From the NCBI RefSeq assembly GCF_003611275.1, contig NZ_CP020694.1, positions 1,736,001 through 1,800,000 on the forward strand: a stretch of DNA of 64,000 nucleotides, in the 5' to 3' direction. A program made the position numbers and the translations under genes. Shown piece by piece: positions 15,960-26,003 of this stretch; positions within the stretch are counted from its first letter, which is position 1; every line of letters starts with the position of its first letter. The notes beneath the pieces were generated by a model. The model worked only from the letters and a program-made list of their open reading frames with translations, made no database searches and was not told the DNA's origin. The DNA is from Sulfitobacter sp. D7 (GTDB taxonomy: Bacteria > Pseudomonadota > Alphaproteobacteria > Rhodobacterales > Rhodobacteraceae).

Positions 15960-18900
15960 TCAAGGTGTCACGCGGACCTTGAAAAACACACTCCCTTCGG
16001 CGCCTGCGGCATGCGTCCCGCTGCAATCCCACCGCAGGGGGCCTTCATATCCCGGTAGGTTGTCGCTTGGGGTTGCGAGATCGCAGATCAGCGAGGGGCT
16101 CACGGTTTGCGGCGTGGCTACAGCCTCCGCCAATTGAGTATAGGGCGGCGTTCGGTCGTAAATGACGATGGCGGATGCAATGCGCTGGCTCGGGTTCACC
16201 ACTGTGATGCGGTAGACCAGTACATCCCCGGGCGAGGCTTGATTTGAATAGCCCTCACCCGTGCCTTGCGTTTCGTTCTGTACAGTTTTCACCAGAACGA
16301 GCTGACTGCCACCGACTTCGACCGTCACGCGATCCGTATCGGTTGTAATGTGCGAAGCAGTGGTTCCGGAAAAGTCCGTGGCGGCTTGCACCTCGTAGGT
16401 CAAAGCGCTGCCCGGAGGCAGGCCGCCACCCGCCGAGACCCTCGAGATCAGGCAGAGTTCGTCCCCCGCTTGAACGGAAATTGGCACGTTCAGCGGGGTG
16501 TCGGGCGCGCCATCGCAATCGTTGTCGATAAAGAGCGCAACTGAAAATGCACCGACCGCAGGCTCGGAAATGTTCTCTACGGTAAAGGTGGTGATGCCAG
16601 ATGAACTGGCTCGATAGAGATGCGGCAAAAGGGCGATTTGGCCCGCGCCGATGTGCGCGTCACGGTCCTCACTCAAAGTGGGAAGTGGAATAATGCCTAA
16701 GGTAAGTCCGCTGTAATCGGTCTCAGGCGAAGGGGTGAAGCTGAACGAGCCATCATGTGGATCGCTGTTCACCAAGCCCGGCAGTGAGCCCGGTCGCTCG
16801 GAAATCGCTCTCCACCCTTCGGCGGGCACCGTGGAGACGGTCAGACTGCCAGTGTAGTTCGGCGCGAGCCGATAGGACCATCGTCCATCGGCGCCGACCT
16901 GCGGGCTTGCCAATAGCGCACCGGCATCGTCCAGCAGCAAAATGGTTCCTGCATTCGTGCCTACCTCGTCGCCCGTGGCAGAGCCATCGTGCGCGACCCC
17001 GCCGCGACCATCATCCCGGATCAGCTGGCCTGAAATTTCACCGCCCGAGGTTGCGAGAGCGATCGTGACGCTGGCTTCGTCATCGTCGGCAATCCCGTCC
17101 TGCAAGTCATCTTGGGCCAGACCAACGGCTGGATCGCTGTCGAGGTCGGGTAGGGAACTGCTCACGATCTCGACGACGTTTGTATAGTTGCCACCCGCTG
17201 TGACACGCACACGTATGGTAAGGGTTTCAGTCGCACCCGGCAGGATTTCATCGACGAACCAAAGTCCCGTACTTGGGTCGAAATAATCGCCGGTCGGAGG
17301 GGCCGTGTCGCTGATATAGGCGAAACCTGCGGGGATGCTTTCGATCACCTTGACCCCCGAAGGCGAGCCGGGGCCGTCGTTTGTCACGCTGATCACCCAG
17401 TCGATGATGTCGCCTTCGACAGCGGTTGTGACGGGAGAGGTGGTGCCCGCTTGATAGGCCTCTTTGGTGATTGAGAGGTCAGAAAACTGCGGATCGAAAC
17501 CAAAGTCGTAGGCCACTGTAAAGGCACCGGAATCGGCCTTTACACCAACGAGGGGATTTGAGGTTCCGATCTGCGCGCCGGGGGGGAGGTCTGCGTCATT
17601 CACATCGACCTCTACCCGGTAGGTGGTGCCCGCAGGCAAGCCGACAAAGGCATATGTTCCGTCAGGCTCGGTATCGACTGTCCGGATGAAACTGTCATCG
17701 TCCAGATCATTTGGCGTTGCGTTATCCGAGTACAAATCCACCCGGATCCCGCCCGCCAAGTTCTCTTCCGCCCCGTCTTTTATGTCGGAACCGTCTTGAT
17801 CGATATAGATATTGCCGCCCAGCCCGGACAGTACGAAAGGTGTCCCGCCGCGGCACGAGGTGCCATCGCTGAAACCGCCCTCATCCGTGCCCGTTGCCAG
17901 TCTTAATCGATTGCCGGTCGACGTATCGATTAGGTAGATTGAGTTCGATACCTCCTCATAGGCGTACATCTGGCCGTTCTCGTCAAAGAAAACCGCAGAC
18001 CAGATGCCCGTGTAAACACTGGGCCCAAATTCCACCACCGTGGTGAAACCAGCGAGACCATTGTTCGCGAACACGCGAAACAGGCTGCCGGTGTTTTCGT
18101 TGATGCCGTAGATGAATCCGTCCAATGGATTTACAGCGAAATCGGACACCGTGACGGCTTGGGAGAGGGTCAATTGCCCGGCATCGATCGGATTGTTGGG
18201 GTCGGTCAAATCCAACAACTGCCATGTGACGTTGTCTGCTTCGTAGACCATTATACCGTTGGGCAAGATATCGCCCGCATCTTCGGCCCTTTCGGCGCTG
18301 TTTGGGAATGAAGGCATTTTGGTGAAGTTTCCGGTACCGTCCACGCGCCACAGCTCATCTTTGCCGGGGCGGACGCCATAGATATAGCCATCGATTTCGT
18401 TGTATCCCCAGCCGGCTGCCAGCCGGCGCGGCGCTGTCCCGAGGGGTTGCGATGACATGGAGTAGCCCGACCCGGTGTCGGTAAAGCGCAGTTTGCGCAA
18501 CTGTGTTGGATCGTCAGACAGCAAGTATAGGCCACTGTCGCAGGAAACCGGAGGAACATCGCCGGAAACTGTCAGCCTGTAGTCCTCAACCTCTCCGTCA
18601 AGTGCGACGGGGACGACGCCCTCGGTGGTTGACCACCTGAACCGCGCGAATGTCGGCGTGAGCACGGAACTTCCCGGCACGTTCACATCAAATCGGATCT
18701 CGCCATTCAGCGTGTTATCTTTATCCGAAGCGCTGCCGTCCTGCAGATCAGAGGCGATCTGCTCAGTAGCGTCGAAGAGCCCGTTGCCGTTAAAGTCGAT
18801 CCACGCCTGAAGATAGGCCACGCCGCCTGTCAAACTGCCGACCCCGCCGGTCACCTCGTTTACGAACACGGTTATTTCAGTCGTGCCGCCAGCAAAGAGC

Positions 18901-21812
18901 TGGGGGAGCGTGACCCCGTCTTCGTCGTCGTTCCCGTCAAGATCGTCGCCCAAAGCATCTGCACTTGCTTGAGAGGCAGCTTCGGGGTCAGGAGGGAGGG
19001 CCCCTAAGTAGGTCCCCGCGATGCCGGTTTCAGCGATGATGTGCAATGGGTCGCCATAGCTTGCCGGAGCATCACCGCGATCGACCAGAGGGGCCGCAGC
19101 GATATTGATCGGGTAATCTTCGACCTCCCCATCCAAGGAAACATCTGCCACGCCGACGACCGGAGTTGTAGACCACCGAAAGCGGGCAAAGGTCTGGTCT
19201 AGTACCGCGTCACCCGGGACAATCACCTCAAATTGGATCAGGCCATCGCCCGCGACCTGATCCCCGCCGGTGCCATCGTCTTGCAAATCGCGCGCGATTT
19301 CTTCGGCGGTTGCAAGGGCCATGACATCGTTGCCGTCGTAGTCGATCCAAGCGGTCAAAAAGCCACCGTCGCCTTGGACACGTGCTTCTAGTGTTGCGAT
19401 AAAACCTTGGATGAGCGGGGGAATCGTTATGCCATCGTCATCGTCCGACCCCGCATCATCGGCGTTCCCTGGCCCTGCATCGCTTGTCAAAGCATCGCCC
19501 AGATAGACCTTGGGCTCTGACCCCACCGTATGGAGTGCATCCCCATATATCGATGGCGCGTCGGTAAAGTCGGCACAGGCTTGGATGTCGGTCAGTTGCA
19601 GAGATCCGGCGAAGTTTGCGCTGTTGTTTTTGCGGGTGCCATGATCGATCACGACCCGATCAACCGGGGCGCCAAATCCGACTTCTACGGCAAAATTTTC
19701 GGGTAAGGCTGTTGTCGAGAATGCGCTGTCGCGCTCTGCCAAAACAGAACCATCCGCATTGGCCCGGCGAAACATGGAGGCCGAAAGCGGGCCGTCGGCG
19801 ATGGCAGGTTGCACGCGCACGCCGTTGCGTTCGCCGTAGACCGCTACGGATTCGTCGAATTCCAAGCTCGTGACGTAGAAAAGGACGGAGTCCATGGGGG
19901 TGTCAAAATCAATATTCAAGGTGGCATATTGCTGTGTGAACACGGGATTGCCGCCATACCCGGCGGAGTAGAGTTCATTTGCGTTTCCGATCGCGGCTGC
20001 GCGGCCAATTCTGGCATCAGCGTTTGCAGTTGCAGTGAGTGAACCGCCGACTCCATAGCGGGTGAAAGTAGATGTCGCGCCGAGGGCTGCAGGGCTGTCA
20101 GATGTCCAATCGACGATTGAAAACCGCGTTCCAGAACAGGTTGGAAGCGTATCGGCTGGCACGGCGGTGACGTTAACGCTGACGCTGTCGGTATCGGCAC
20201 CGCCTTCATCGCTGGAATTCGCGGCATCGGCGGTGATGCTGCCTCCCGCCGCGGTAGAGACATAGGCGTCAAACTCGATGGCGCCGCTTCCAAGGCCGTT
20301 CAAGCTGGTCATCGGAAGGAGCGGGAAACTGCCGTTTGTCGGGGTGGTCGCAGGGCGGATATCTTCGCCCGAGATGACCTGAAAGTTCGTCGTACCCGAA
20401 ATTTCCGGCGGCAGGGTCACCGAGGTTTGCACATTGGTCATGGGGCTGAGCGATGTATTAACATAGCTCACGCGGTAGGTCAGCGTGGCGCCCTGCGGGA
20501 CGTCGCCCCCCGAATACGGGGTGCCGTTCACCGCTGTAATGGAGATTGATACGAAAAGGTCCTCAGGCCCCGCAGGTGAGACGGCTGAGGTTCCGGCGAC
20601 CCAGTAGCGCCACGGGTTGTCGTTCCCGGCAGAGGCGCCTTCGGCGGAGTCTCCGCCGTGACCTTCGGCATTGAAATATCCAATGTTGGCCGGGTCGCTG
20701 ACTTTCACTTCCATGACGGCGTAATAAGTCTCTCCCTGCGCGATCCCGCCGAAGGCGTAGCGCACTGCGTTTGTGCCGCTCGGCAAAACTGACGCGGCGC
20801 TGCTATTGAGGTTAAAACCCGCGGTCGTCTCGGTGCAGGCTTCGTAAGAGTTAACGCCCGGGTCCAGCGATTCGGGAAAGACGGATCCGGCGCCAGTGGC
20901 AGGCCCGTCTGGCCCCGCGAGCAGCGGATCATCCGCTTCGCAGGAACCGGGATAGCTGATCCGGTTCCAAGGGCCGGTGGTGCCGTAACGGTCCCAATCG
21001 GATCCTGAATCCGGGCCTGCCACGGGGCTGCCCGCGCGAAAGGGGGTCGCCCCTCGGCCGCCCGTGATCGTGGTCTCTTCTTGTGTTGAGAAACCGTTTG
21101 GGTCGATTGTCCCCCCAGAACCGAATGCGTTGATCTGAACCGCGTCCCATTTGTTGTGAACGCGGGCGGTGCCGGTGCCGCCAACACTGCTCCAAGGGCT
21201 GCCATTCGTGGGATTAACGAGGTACCCGTTTTCTAAAGTGGCGATATCCGATCCATTTGCGAACAATGCAGTATCCGGACGGGTTGAGTAGAAAATACCA
21301 GTATCGCCATAGATATAGGCCAGCCCGGCGTTGCAATTGGCGATGGAAAACCCCGCTGCTTGGCACTGCGCCGTGTCAGAGGGAGCCCAGCCGTTGGGAG
21401 AGATATCAAATACTTGCTGGCCCTTCGGACCCCACCCCTTAGACACGCCAGACCCCGTCGAGGCACGCGCCGGGCGGGCGTCGCGGGCCGCGCCTGTAGC
21501 ATCAGTCATATAGGCGGATGCGACTTCGGTCCCGGCGGGCACATACAACGTGGCATAGCCGCCCGGACCATCAAGCGTGCCTTCGGCTATGACGGGAAAG
21601 TCGGCAATGATGGCAATGTTATCACCGGCTGAAATCGGCGGCAGCCCCGCCGCGACCCGGTCCGCGATCTGCTGACGGCTTGCATCGGTCAGCGAAACCC
21701 CACCGCCGCCCAGCCACGCGCCGTGCGAAAGCACCATGGTTGAAAAACAGAGCCAAAAGAATGCCCCCAGAACGGCTTTGGCGCTCGCGCAGAATAATCT
21801 AAAGAATATCAT
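15960..21812 (-). CDS. Giant secreted modular protein with GEVED, SdrD-B-like and DUF11-like domains
   Basis: This 1950-residue protein has an N-terminal signal/membrane segment (about 1-32). A long head follows, with a DUF11-like beta-sandwich near 410-520. Two GEVED modules lie near 750-910 and 912-1090, each with AWIDF/YNGN and LDGEVEDY. A propeller-like segment covers about 1094-1320 (LYLLSDDPTQL, GYIYG, DGFIYG). An SdrD-B-like carboxy module lies near 1330 (GNIYIDQDGSDIKDG), a DUF11 module near 1444 (DLSITKEA), and a last one near 1840 ends the chain. Asp-rich loops suggest calcium binding. No sortase, autotransporter or obvious type-1 RTX anchor is seen, so export and attachment are unclear. 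It ends 13 bases from convergent tctE. Confidence 0.75.
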   Translation of the reverse strand: MIFFRLFCASAKAVLGAFFWLCFSTMVLSHGAWLGGGGVSLTDASRQQIADRVAAGLPPISAGDNIAIIADFPVIAEGTLDGPGGYATLYVPAGTEVASAYMTDATGAARDARPARASTGSGVSKGWGPKGQQVFDISPNGWAPSDTAQCQAAGFSIANCNAGLAYIYGDTGIFYSTRPDTALFANGSDIATLENGYLVNPTNGSPWSSVGGTGTARVHNKWDAVQINAFGSGGTIDPNGFSTQEETTITGGRGATPFRAGSPVAGPDSGSDWDRYGTTGPWNRISYPGSCEADDPLLAGPDGPATGAGSVFPESLDPGVNSYEACTETTAGFNLNSSAASVLPSGTNAVRYAFGGIAQGETYYAVMEVKVSDPANIGYFNAEGHGGDSAEGASAGNDNPWRYWVAGTSAVSPAGPEDLFVSISITAVNGTPYSGGDVPQGATLTYRVSYVNTSLSPMTNVQTSVTLPPEISGTTNFQVISGEDIRPATTPTNGSFPLLPMTSLNGLGSGAIEFDAYVSTAAGGSITADAANSSDEGGADTDSVSVNVTAVPADTLPTCSGTRFSIVDWTSDSPAALGATSTFTRYGVGGSLTATANADARIGRAAAIGNANELYSAGYGGNPVFTQQYATLNIDFDTPMDSVLFYVTSLEFDESVAVYGERNGVRVQPAIADGPLSASMFRRANADGSVLAERDSAFSTTALPENFAVEVGFGAPVDRVVIDHGTRKNNSANFAGSLQLTDIQACADFTDAPSIYGDALHTVGSEPKVYLGDALTSDAGPGNADDAGSDDDDGITIPPLIQGFIATLEARVQGDGGFLTAWIDYDGNDVMALATAEEIARDLQDDGTGGDQVAGDGLIQFEVIVPGDAVLDQTFARFRWSTTPVVGVADVSLDGEVEDYPINIAAAPLVDRGDAPASYGDPLHIIAETGIAGTYLGALPPDPEAASQASADALGDDLDGNDDEDGVTLPQLFAGGTTEITVFVNEVTGGVGSLTGGVAYLQAWIDFNGNGLFDATEQIASDLQDGSASDKDNTLNGEIRFDVNVPGSSVLTPTFARFRWSTTEGVVPVALDGEVEDYRLTVSGDVPPVSCDSGLYLLSDDPTQLRKLRFTDTGSGYSMSSQPLGTAPRRLAAGWGYNEIDGYIYGVRPGKDELWRVDGTGNFTKMPSFPNSAERAEDAGDILPNGIMVYEADNVTWQLLDLTDPNNPIDAGQLTLSQAVTVSDFAVNPLDGFIYGINENTGSLFRVFANNGLAGFTTVVEFGPSVYTGIWSAVFFDENGQMYAYEEVSNSIYLIDTSTGNRLRLATGTDEGGFSDGTSCRGGTPFVLSGLGGNIYIDQDGSDIKDGAEENLAGGIRVDLYSDNATPNDLDDDSFIRTVDTEPDGTYAFVGLPAGTTYRVEVDVNDADLPPGAQIGTSNPLVGVKADSGAFTVAYDFGFDPQFSDLSITKEAYQAGTTSPVTTAVEGDIIDWVISVTNDGPGSPSGVKVIESIPAGFAYISDTAPPTGDYFDPSTGLWFVDEILPGATETLTIRVRVTAGGNYTNVVEIVSSSLPDLDSDPAVGLAQDDLQDGIADDDEASVTIALATSGGEISGQLIRDDGRGGVAHDGSATGDEVGTNAGTILLLDDAGALLASPQVGADGRWSYRLAPNYTGSLTVSTVPAEGWRAISERPGSLPGLVNSDPHDGSFSFTPSPETDYSGLTLGIIPLPTLSEDRDAHIGAGQIALLPHLYRASSSGITTFTVENISEPAVGAFSVALFIDNDCDGAPDTPLNVPISVQAGDELCLISRVSAGGGLPPGSALTYEVQAATDFSGTTASHITTDTDRVTVEVGGSQLVLVKTVQNETQGTGEGYSNQASPGDVLVYRITVVNPSQRIASAIVIYDRTPPYTQLAEAVATPQTVSPSLICDLATPSDNLPGYEGPLRWDCSGTHAAGAEGSVFFKVRVTP

Positions 21813-22171
21813 GACTTACTCTCAATTTGTCCTGCACTAGGCTTTCATCGGGTAACTTTTGCGTCAATCTGAGCAGGTGGGTCTTGGGCATATGCTTTGG
21901 GTTAGGTCTGCTAGGCTTTGGTGAGATTTCTTAACCGCGCAGGGTTAACTATGTATTGAAGGGCGACAGGGTCTGATGATTGCGGCTGCTGGAGGCCGGG
22001 CACGTGTCGCGCGCGCTTGGCGCTGTCGCCTGCGTCGGCGCGCCAAGACGACATCCGGGGTTGAGCGCGGCCCTATGGGCCCCGTCGTCAGGTCTTGGCC
22101 GTGAGGCAAAACAGTCGTTAACCAAAATTAAACCAGTCCCTCCCTATCAAGGATGTGAAAGGGAGAATTTG
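21813..22171. other. Intergenic region between the giant secreted protein and the lipoprotein gene
   Basis: A 359-base divergent gap. The half next to the giant gene is AT-richer (TTTCTTAACC, GTTAACTATG) and should hold its promoter. I see no RNA gene and no convincing reading frame. An in-frame extension upstream of the lipoprotein gene has no ribosome site and no signal peptide. Confidence 0.5.
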
Positions 22172-22510
22172 ATGAAACGTCTTGTTATATTGGGATTTCT
22201 CACCGGATCGCTGGCGGCCTGTGTCGAACCTCCGGCCTCACCCATGGAAGCCGCGGCGCGACGGGCGGCGGCGGCGGAATTGACCGCCAAACAATGTGCA
22301 GGCTTTGCGGGCGGCTATGAGAGCGTGCGCAAATTGCGGCACGACGCGAACCAGAATATCGCCACGGCACGGCGGCTTGGGGCGACGGATGCGACGATTG
22401 CCAAGGCGCGAACGGATGTGCGCATGGCCTTTGATATGCAGGTCGCCTTCTCCAATCCGCAGCAGGCTTGCAACATGATGGTGGGCGAACTGGCTTGGGC
22501 TACGGGATGA
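22172..22510 (+). CDS. Small putative lipoprotein, 112 residues
   Basis: The start is set by GGGAGA 6 bases upstream and by the signal peptide that follows: MKRLVILGFLTGSLAAC, with the lipobox LAAC placing the lipidated cysteine at residue 17. The mature part is Ala-rich and helical, with two further cysteines (QCAGFAGGYESV and QQACNMMVG) that could form a disulfide. It probably sits at the inner face of the outer membrane. I do not recognise a characterised family. It converges with the endonuclease/phosphatase gene and stands alone. Confidence 0.75.
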   Translation: MKRLVILGFLTGSLAACVEPPASPMEAAARRAAAAELTAKQCAGFAGGYESVRKLRHDANQNIATARRLGATDATIAKARTDVRMAFDMQVAFSNPQQACNMMVGELAWATG

Positions 22511-22516
22511 CCCCCT

Positions 22517-23227
22517 CTAGCGATGCGCCACGTCGAGCCAGATCGGCAGATGGTCCGACGCGCGGCGGGTCTGCGACGTCTCGACCACGCCGCCTTGGCG
22601 CACTGTCAGATGCTGATCCAACGCCATGCGATCAAGAAAAGCCACGGGGATCCGGGCGTGATAGCTTTTGCCCGGTGCATGGATCGTAAAGCGTTTCGCC
22701 AAGCGCCCCAGCCCGACCTTTTGCGACCATTCGTTCAGATCGCCCGCGATCAGCGTGGGGCAGGCGGCGCAGGCATCAAGGTGAGCGATCATGGCGCTTA
22801 ACTGTTCCTTGCGGGAGGGGCGCAGCAGGCCAAGATGCGAGGCGATGACCCGCAATTGCCGCGCGCCGATGTGCAGGTCGGCCACCATGGCACCGCGCGG
22901 CTCGACCCCCGGCAGGGTCAGATGCGCCACCTGATCGATCTTGGCGGAGGGGCGCACCAAAACGGCGTTGCCGTGCCAGCCTATGCTGACATCGCTTGGC
23001 GTTGGCACAGGGCGCATGCCCGTGACCTCTTCGACCCGATCCAGCGGCAGGGCAGAGGGGCGCGGGGCGCGGCGGCGGTCGGCTTCTTGCAGCACCACCA
23101 CATCTGCATGCAGGCTGCGGATGATCCGCATGATCCGCTCCGGATCGCGGCGTCTATCGGTGCCCAGGGCCTTGCGGATGTTATAGCTGACGATGCGCAG
23201 CGATTGGGGGGCGACGGCGGGGATCAT
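22517..23227 (-). CDS. Endonuclease/exonuclease/phosphatase-family protein
   Basis: The 236-residue protein shows the full metal-dependent hydrolase signature: IVSYNIRKA near the N terminus, VVVLQEADRR, VIASHLG, LIAGDLNEW and the final ASDHLPIWLDV. Family members cleave DNA, inositol phosphates or phosphodiesters in lipids. Its start overlaps the stop of the phospholipase-D-type gene by 4 bases (ATGA), so the two are co-translated. This recurring pairing hints at phospholipid or phosphodiester metabolism rather than DNA repair. The substrate is unknown. Confidence 0.82.
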   Translation of the reverse strand: MIPAVAPQSLRIVSYNIRKALGTDRRRDPERIMRIIRSLHADVVVLQEADRRRAPRPSALPLDRVEEVTGMRPVPTPSDVSIGWHGNAVLVRPSAKIDQVAHLTLPGVEPRGAMVADLHIGARQLRVIASHLGLLRPSRKEQLSAMIAHLDACAACPTLIAGDLNEWSQKVGLGRLAKRFTIHAPGKSYHARIPVAFLDRMALDQHLTVRQGGVVETSQTRRASDHLPIWLDVAHR

Positions 23228-24594
23228 AGAACAGGCGCTCCCAAACGAAACAGCCCCTCGGCCACCTTGCGGATCATCCCCGTCGGAGGCTTCTCCATGG
23301 CGCAGTGTTCGGAGAGATGTTCAAACCAATCATGCAGCTTCGCGACCGACCCCGCGTCATAGACAAAAAGCGTCACCTCAAAGTTCAGCAACATGCTGCG
23401 CACGTCGAAATTGGCGGTGCCCACAAGCCCCATATCGTCGATGATCCCGGCTTTGGCGTGGATCATCCCGGGCTGGTAATACAGCACATGGCCGCCAGCT
23501 TCTTGCAGGTCGCGCAGGTAGGCACCGCGGGCAAAATCCGCCAGCCGTTGGTTGGAGCGTTCGGGCACCAGCACCCGCACATCCACACCGCGGCGGGCTG
23601 CGGTCGTCAAAGCCGCACCAAGTGCTTCGGTCGGCACGAAATAGGGGGTCACGAGCCAAATCCGCGCCTCAGCCAAATGCAGCGCGCGGATCAGACCGTC
23701 GTGCAGCGGGTCCTCGGTGATATCGGGTCCGGAAGGAACCAATTGCACCGTGGCGGTCCCGCCCGTATGCGCCGCGACCGAGGGGGCAGGCTCCAAAGCC
23801 TCCCCGCTGGCCACGCCCCAATCCGAGCGGAAAACATCGCCGAAACTCTGCACTGCGCGCCCCTCGAGCAAGAAGGCCAGATCGGTCCAACCGTCCTCAA
23901 GCGCCGTGGGGCCGAGGTAGTGCGCGCCGATGTTCATGCCGCCTGAAAAGACTCGCGCATCATCCGCGATAATCATTTTGCGGTGGTTGCGCAGGTTCAG
24001 GTGGCCTGAGCCCGGCACTTGCAACAGCGGTGAATAAAAGCGCACGTCACCCCCTGCCGCACGCAGGCGGCGCAGTGCCGCGGCCGGGCCGCGCAGGGTG
24101 CCCAAACGGTCCATCAGCAGCCGAACTTTGACACCGGCCTTGGCGCGTTCGGTCAGCGCATCGACAAAGATACGGCCGGTGTCGTCATTGGCAACGATGT
24201 AGAAAAGCGCGTCGATCCGTTTCTCGGACCCTTGGATCAGCGCCATCACGGCTTCATGCGCCGCTGTCGGATCACCCAAGAGCCGCAGGTCTTGCCCATG
24301 GGCGGCGGCGGGCAGGCCGAAATACTGCATCGTCGCGTCCAGCGTATGCACCGGACGGGGCGGCGGCCCTCCGGTTTCCCCTTTGAGGAAATGCACCGGG
24401 GAGTAGCGCGAAGATTGTTTGCGAAAGCCCAGCCCGAGAAACAACGGCACCGCCACCCATGGCAGCGCGATGATGAACAGCAGCCAAGCCGCCGTCGATT
24501 GCGGCGTGCGGCGCTGTTGCAAAATCACGATCGCCGCCAGCAGCGTCAGGATCACGATGATGACGATCTCTAGATGGGTGGTGATCCAAGACAT
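23224..24594 (-). CDS. Cardiolipin synthase-like phospholipase D family protein
   Basis: The 456-residue protein has two N-terminal membrane helices (ITTHLEIVIIVILTLLAAIV, then AAWLLFIIALPWVAVPLFLG). Two HKD catalytic motifs follow: HLNLRNHRKMIIAD in the first half and MIHAKAGIIDDMGLVGTANFD in the second. This is the bacterial cardiolipin synthase layout, joining two phosphatidylglycerols at the inner membrane. I chose the ATG at MSWITTH because the membrane segment starts there; the frame runs 13 codons further upstream. It is the first gene of a two-gene unit. Confidence 0.85.
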   Translation of the reverse strand: MSWITTHLEIVIIVILTLLAAIVILQQRRTPQSTAAWLLFIIALPWVAVPLFLGLGFRKQSSRYSPVHFLKGETGGPPPRPVHTLDATMQYFGLPAAAHGQDLRLLGDPTAAHEAVMALIQGSEKRIDALFYIVANDDTGRIFVDALTERAKAGVKVRLLMDRLGTLRGPAAALRRLRAAGGDVRFYSPLLQVPGSGHLNLRNHRKMIIADDARVFSGGMNIGAHYLGPTALEDGWTDLAFLLEGRAVQSFGDVFRSDWGVASGEALEPAPSVAAHTGGTATVQLVPSGPDITEDPLHDGLIRALHLAEARIWLVTPYFVPTEALGAALTTAARRGVDVRVLVPERSNQRLADFARGAYLRDLQEAGGHVLYYQPGMIHAKAGIIDDMGLVGTANFDVRSMLLNFEVTLFVYDAGSVAKLHDWFEHLSEHCAMEKPPTGMIRKVAEGLFRLGAPVL

Positions 24595-25050
24595 GGGGTG
24601 GGGTCTGCTCCTTCTTGCTGGCAATAGAGGCAAATAACCCGTTCACCTTTGACAGCAAGCCTTGGTCGGTGTCAGGCGTCGAGGAATGATTTTAGTGTGG
24701 TTTTTGAGGTGGTGGCTTTGAAAGACGGATCCTGCTTGCAATGCTACCGTCGGTGCAGGGCCGATCCGCGCAGGCTATTTGCGCTTTCGTGGCAGTGACT
24801 GGGGCTGCATTATCCGTATTGCGGCGGCAAGTATCTGATGCATCTTGATAATTATCGCTAAGCCCCAAGGCGGAAACACACTTGATACATAACTTAAGCG
24901 GCGCTTGGCCGAGGGTATGTTGCAAATGTGCGACAATCAGCGCATCGCAAATCTGTGAAGTGAAAAACCTGAAACCCAATACTAGATGAGGCGTTGCGTA
25001 AGTGACCCTGCGGCGAGGATCGCAGGTCACCTGTATTTAAGGAGCAGAAC
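24595..25050. other. Intergenic region upstream of the outer membrane protein gene
   Basis: A 456-base divergent gap that should hold promoters for the phospholipase unit and for the outer membrane protein gene. The latter has AAGGAGC 5 bases before its ATG. Frames here are short, cysteine-rich and unconvincing. The stretch 24820-24900 is locally AT-rich. I see no RNA gene I can name. Confidence 0.45.
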
Positions 25051-25650
25051 ATGAAACGCACGACAACAATCGCCAGCATCGCCCTGATCGCATCCAGCGC
25101 CTTCGCGGGTGCAGCAGCAGCCGGTTCGCTGGAAGACACCACAGTTGAAGCACCGGTTTTCACACCTGCGCCGACACCCGTGGCCGTTGATGGCGACTGG
25201 ACAGGCTTCTACACCGGTCTTCAGGTTGGTCAAACCGACATCGACAGCGACAGCGGCACCCTTGACGGTGACGACACGTCCTACGGTTTCCACGCCGGTT
25301 ACGACTATGACTTCGGCAAGTTCGTACTGGGTGGTGAACTCGACTATGACAAAACCGACATCGACCTGGGCAACACAGGCGTCGCCGCGGATTCCGTTGC
25401 ACGCGCCAAGCTGAAAGCCGGTTACGACTTCGGCAACACGCTGGTCTATGCAACAGCTGGTGCAGCCCGCGCCGACACCGACGTTGGTGATGAAACAGGG
25501 CCCTTCGCTGGTCTGGGCGTCACATATAAAGTCACAGACCGTTACACCGTCGGTGGCGAAGTGCTGCAGCACAAATTCGATGACGTAGGCGGCACAGGCG
25601 ACGATCTGGACGCGACAACCATCTCCCTGCGTGGTTCCATGCGCTTCTAA
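25051..25650 (+). CDS. Outer membrane beta-barrel protein (Omp25/RopB-like porin family)
   Basis: The 199-residue precursor has a signal peptide (MKRTTTIASIALIASSAFAG, with Ala-rich cleavage region near 22-24). A short Pro-rich linker and an eight-strand-type barrel follow (WTGFYTGLQVGQ at the start, alternating aromatic/Gly strands). The chain ends in SLRGSMRF; a terminal Phe is the usual BAM insertion signal. Codon use is strongly biased to preferred codons, and a strong terminator follows, both pointing to high expression. It stands as a single gene. Its role is probably structural or in envelope stability. Confidence 0.88.
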   Translation: MKRTTTIASIALIASSAFAGAAAAGSLEDTTVEAPVFTPAPTPVAVDGDWTGFYTGLQVGQTDIDSDSGTLDGDDTSYGFHAGYDYDFGKFVLGGELDYDKTDIDLGNTGVAADSVARAKLKAGYDFGNTLVYATAGAARADTDVGDETGPFAGLGVTYKVTDRYTVGGEVLQHKFDDVGGTGDDLDATTISLRGSMRF

Positions 25651-25683
25651 TCTATCTTGGCGGGGTAACTCGCTTGGATAGGG

Positions 25684-25715
25684 GGCCGGCTTCCGAAAGG
25701 AGGCCGGCCTTTTTT
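25684..25715 (+). terminator. Intrinsic terminator after the outer membrane protein gene
   Basis: GGCCGGCTTCC, a GAAA tetraloop and GGAGGCCGGCC form an 11-base stem with one G-T pair, followed directly by TTTTTT. It begins 34 bases after the stop codon. This is the clearest Rho-independent terminator in the window. Confidence 0.92.
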
Positions 25716-26003
25716 GTGCGGACAGGCAGCGTGGCGGGCATGTCATCTGGCAAAGATGGGCAATGCTGCCCCCAAGCAGGCTGTCTTCGTCCGTCATGGC
25801 CGCGCGCTACGCGCATAAAACTTAACCGGACAAGGGGCTTGGCGGAGGGCGGCGGGCTTGCTACAAGCTTGTCATGAACACCGCAACGCTCATTATTTGC
25901 TGCATTACCCGCTGAGACATCCCCGCGGGCCGCTGTTCACGTCATTCCCATTCTGACAAAACTATGCCAAGCCCGCGTCACACCCGCGCAAGGACGCCTG
26001 CCC
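25716..26003. other. Gap between the terminator and cysS
   Basis: Together with the terminator this makes 353 bases without a gene. It should contain the cysS promoter. AAGGA lies about 9 bases before the cysS ATG. I see no reading frame or RNA gene with support. Confidence 0.4.

Noticed and set aside
24692..25030. A 112-codon minus-strand frame in the gap before the outer membrane protein gene
   Set aside because: It is cysteine-rich with no family resemblance, overlaps the presumed promoter and has no ribosome site.
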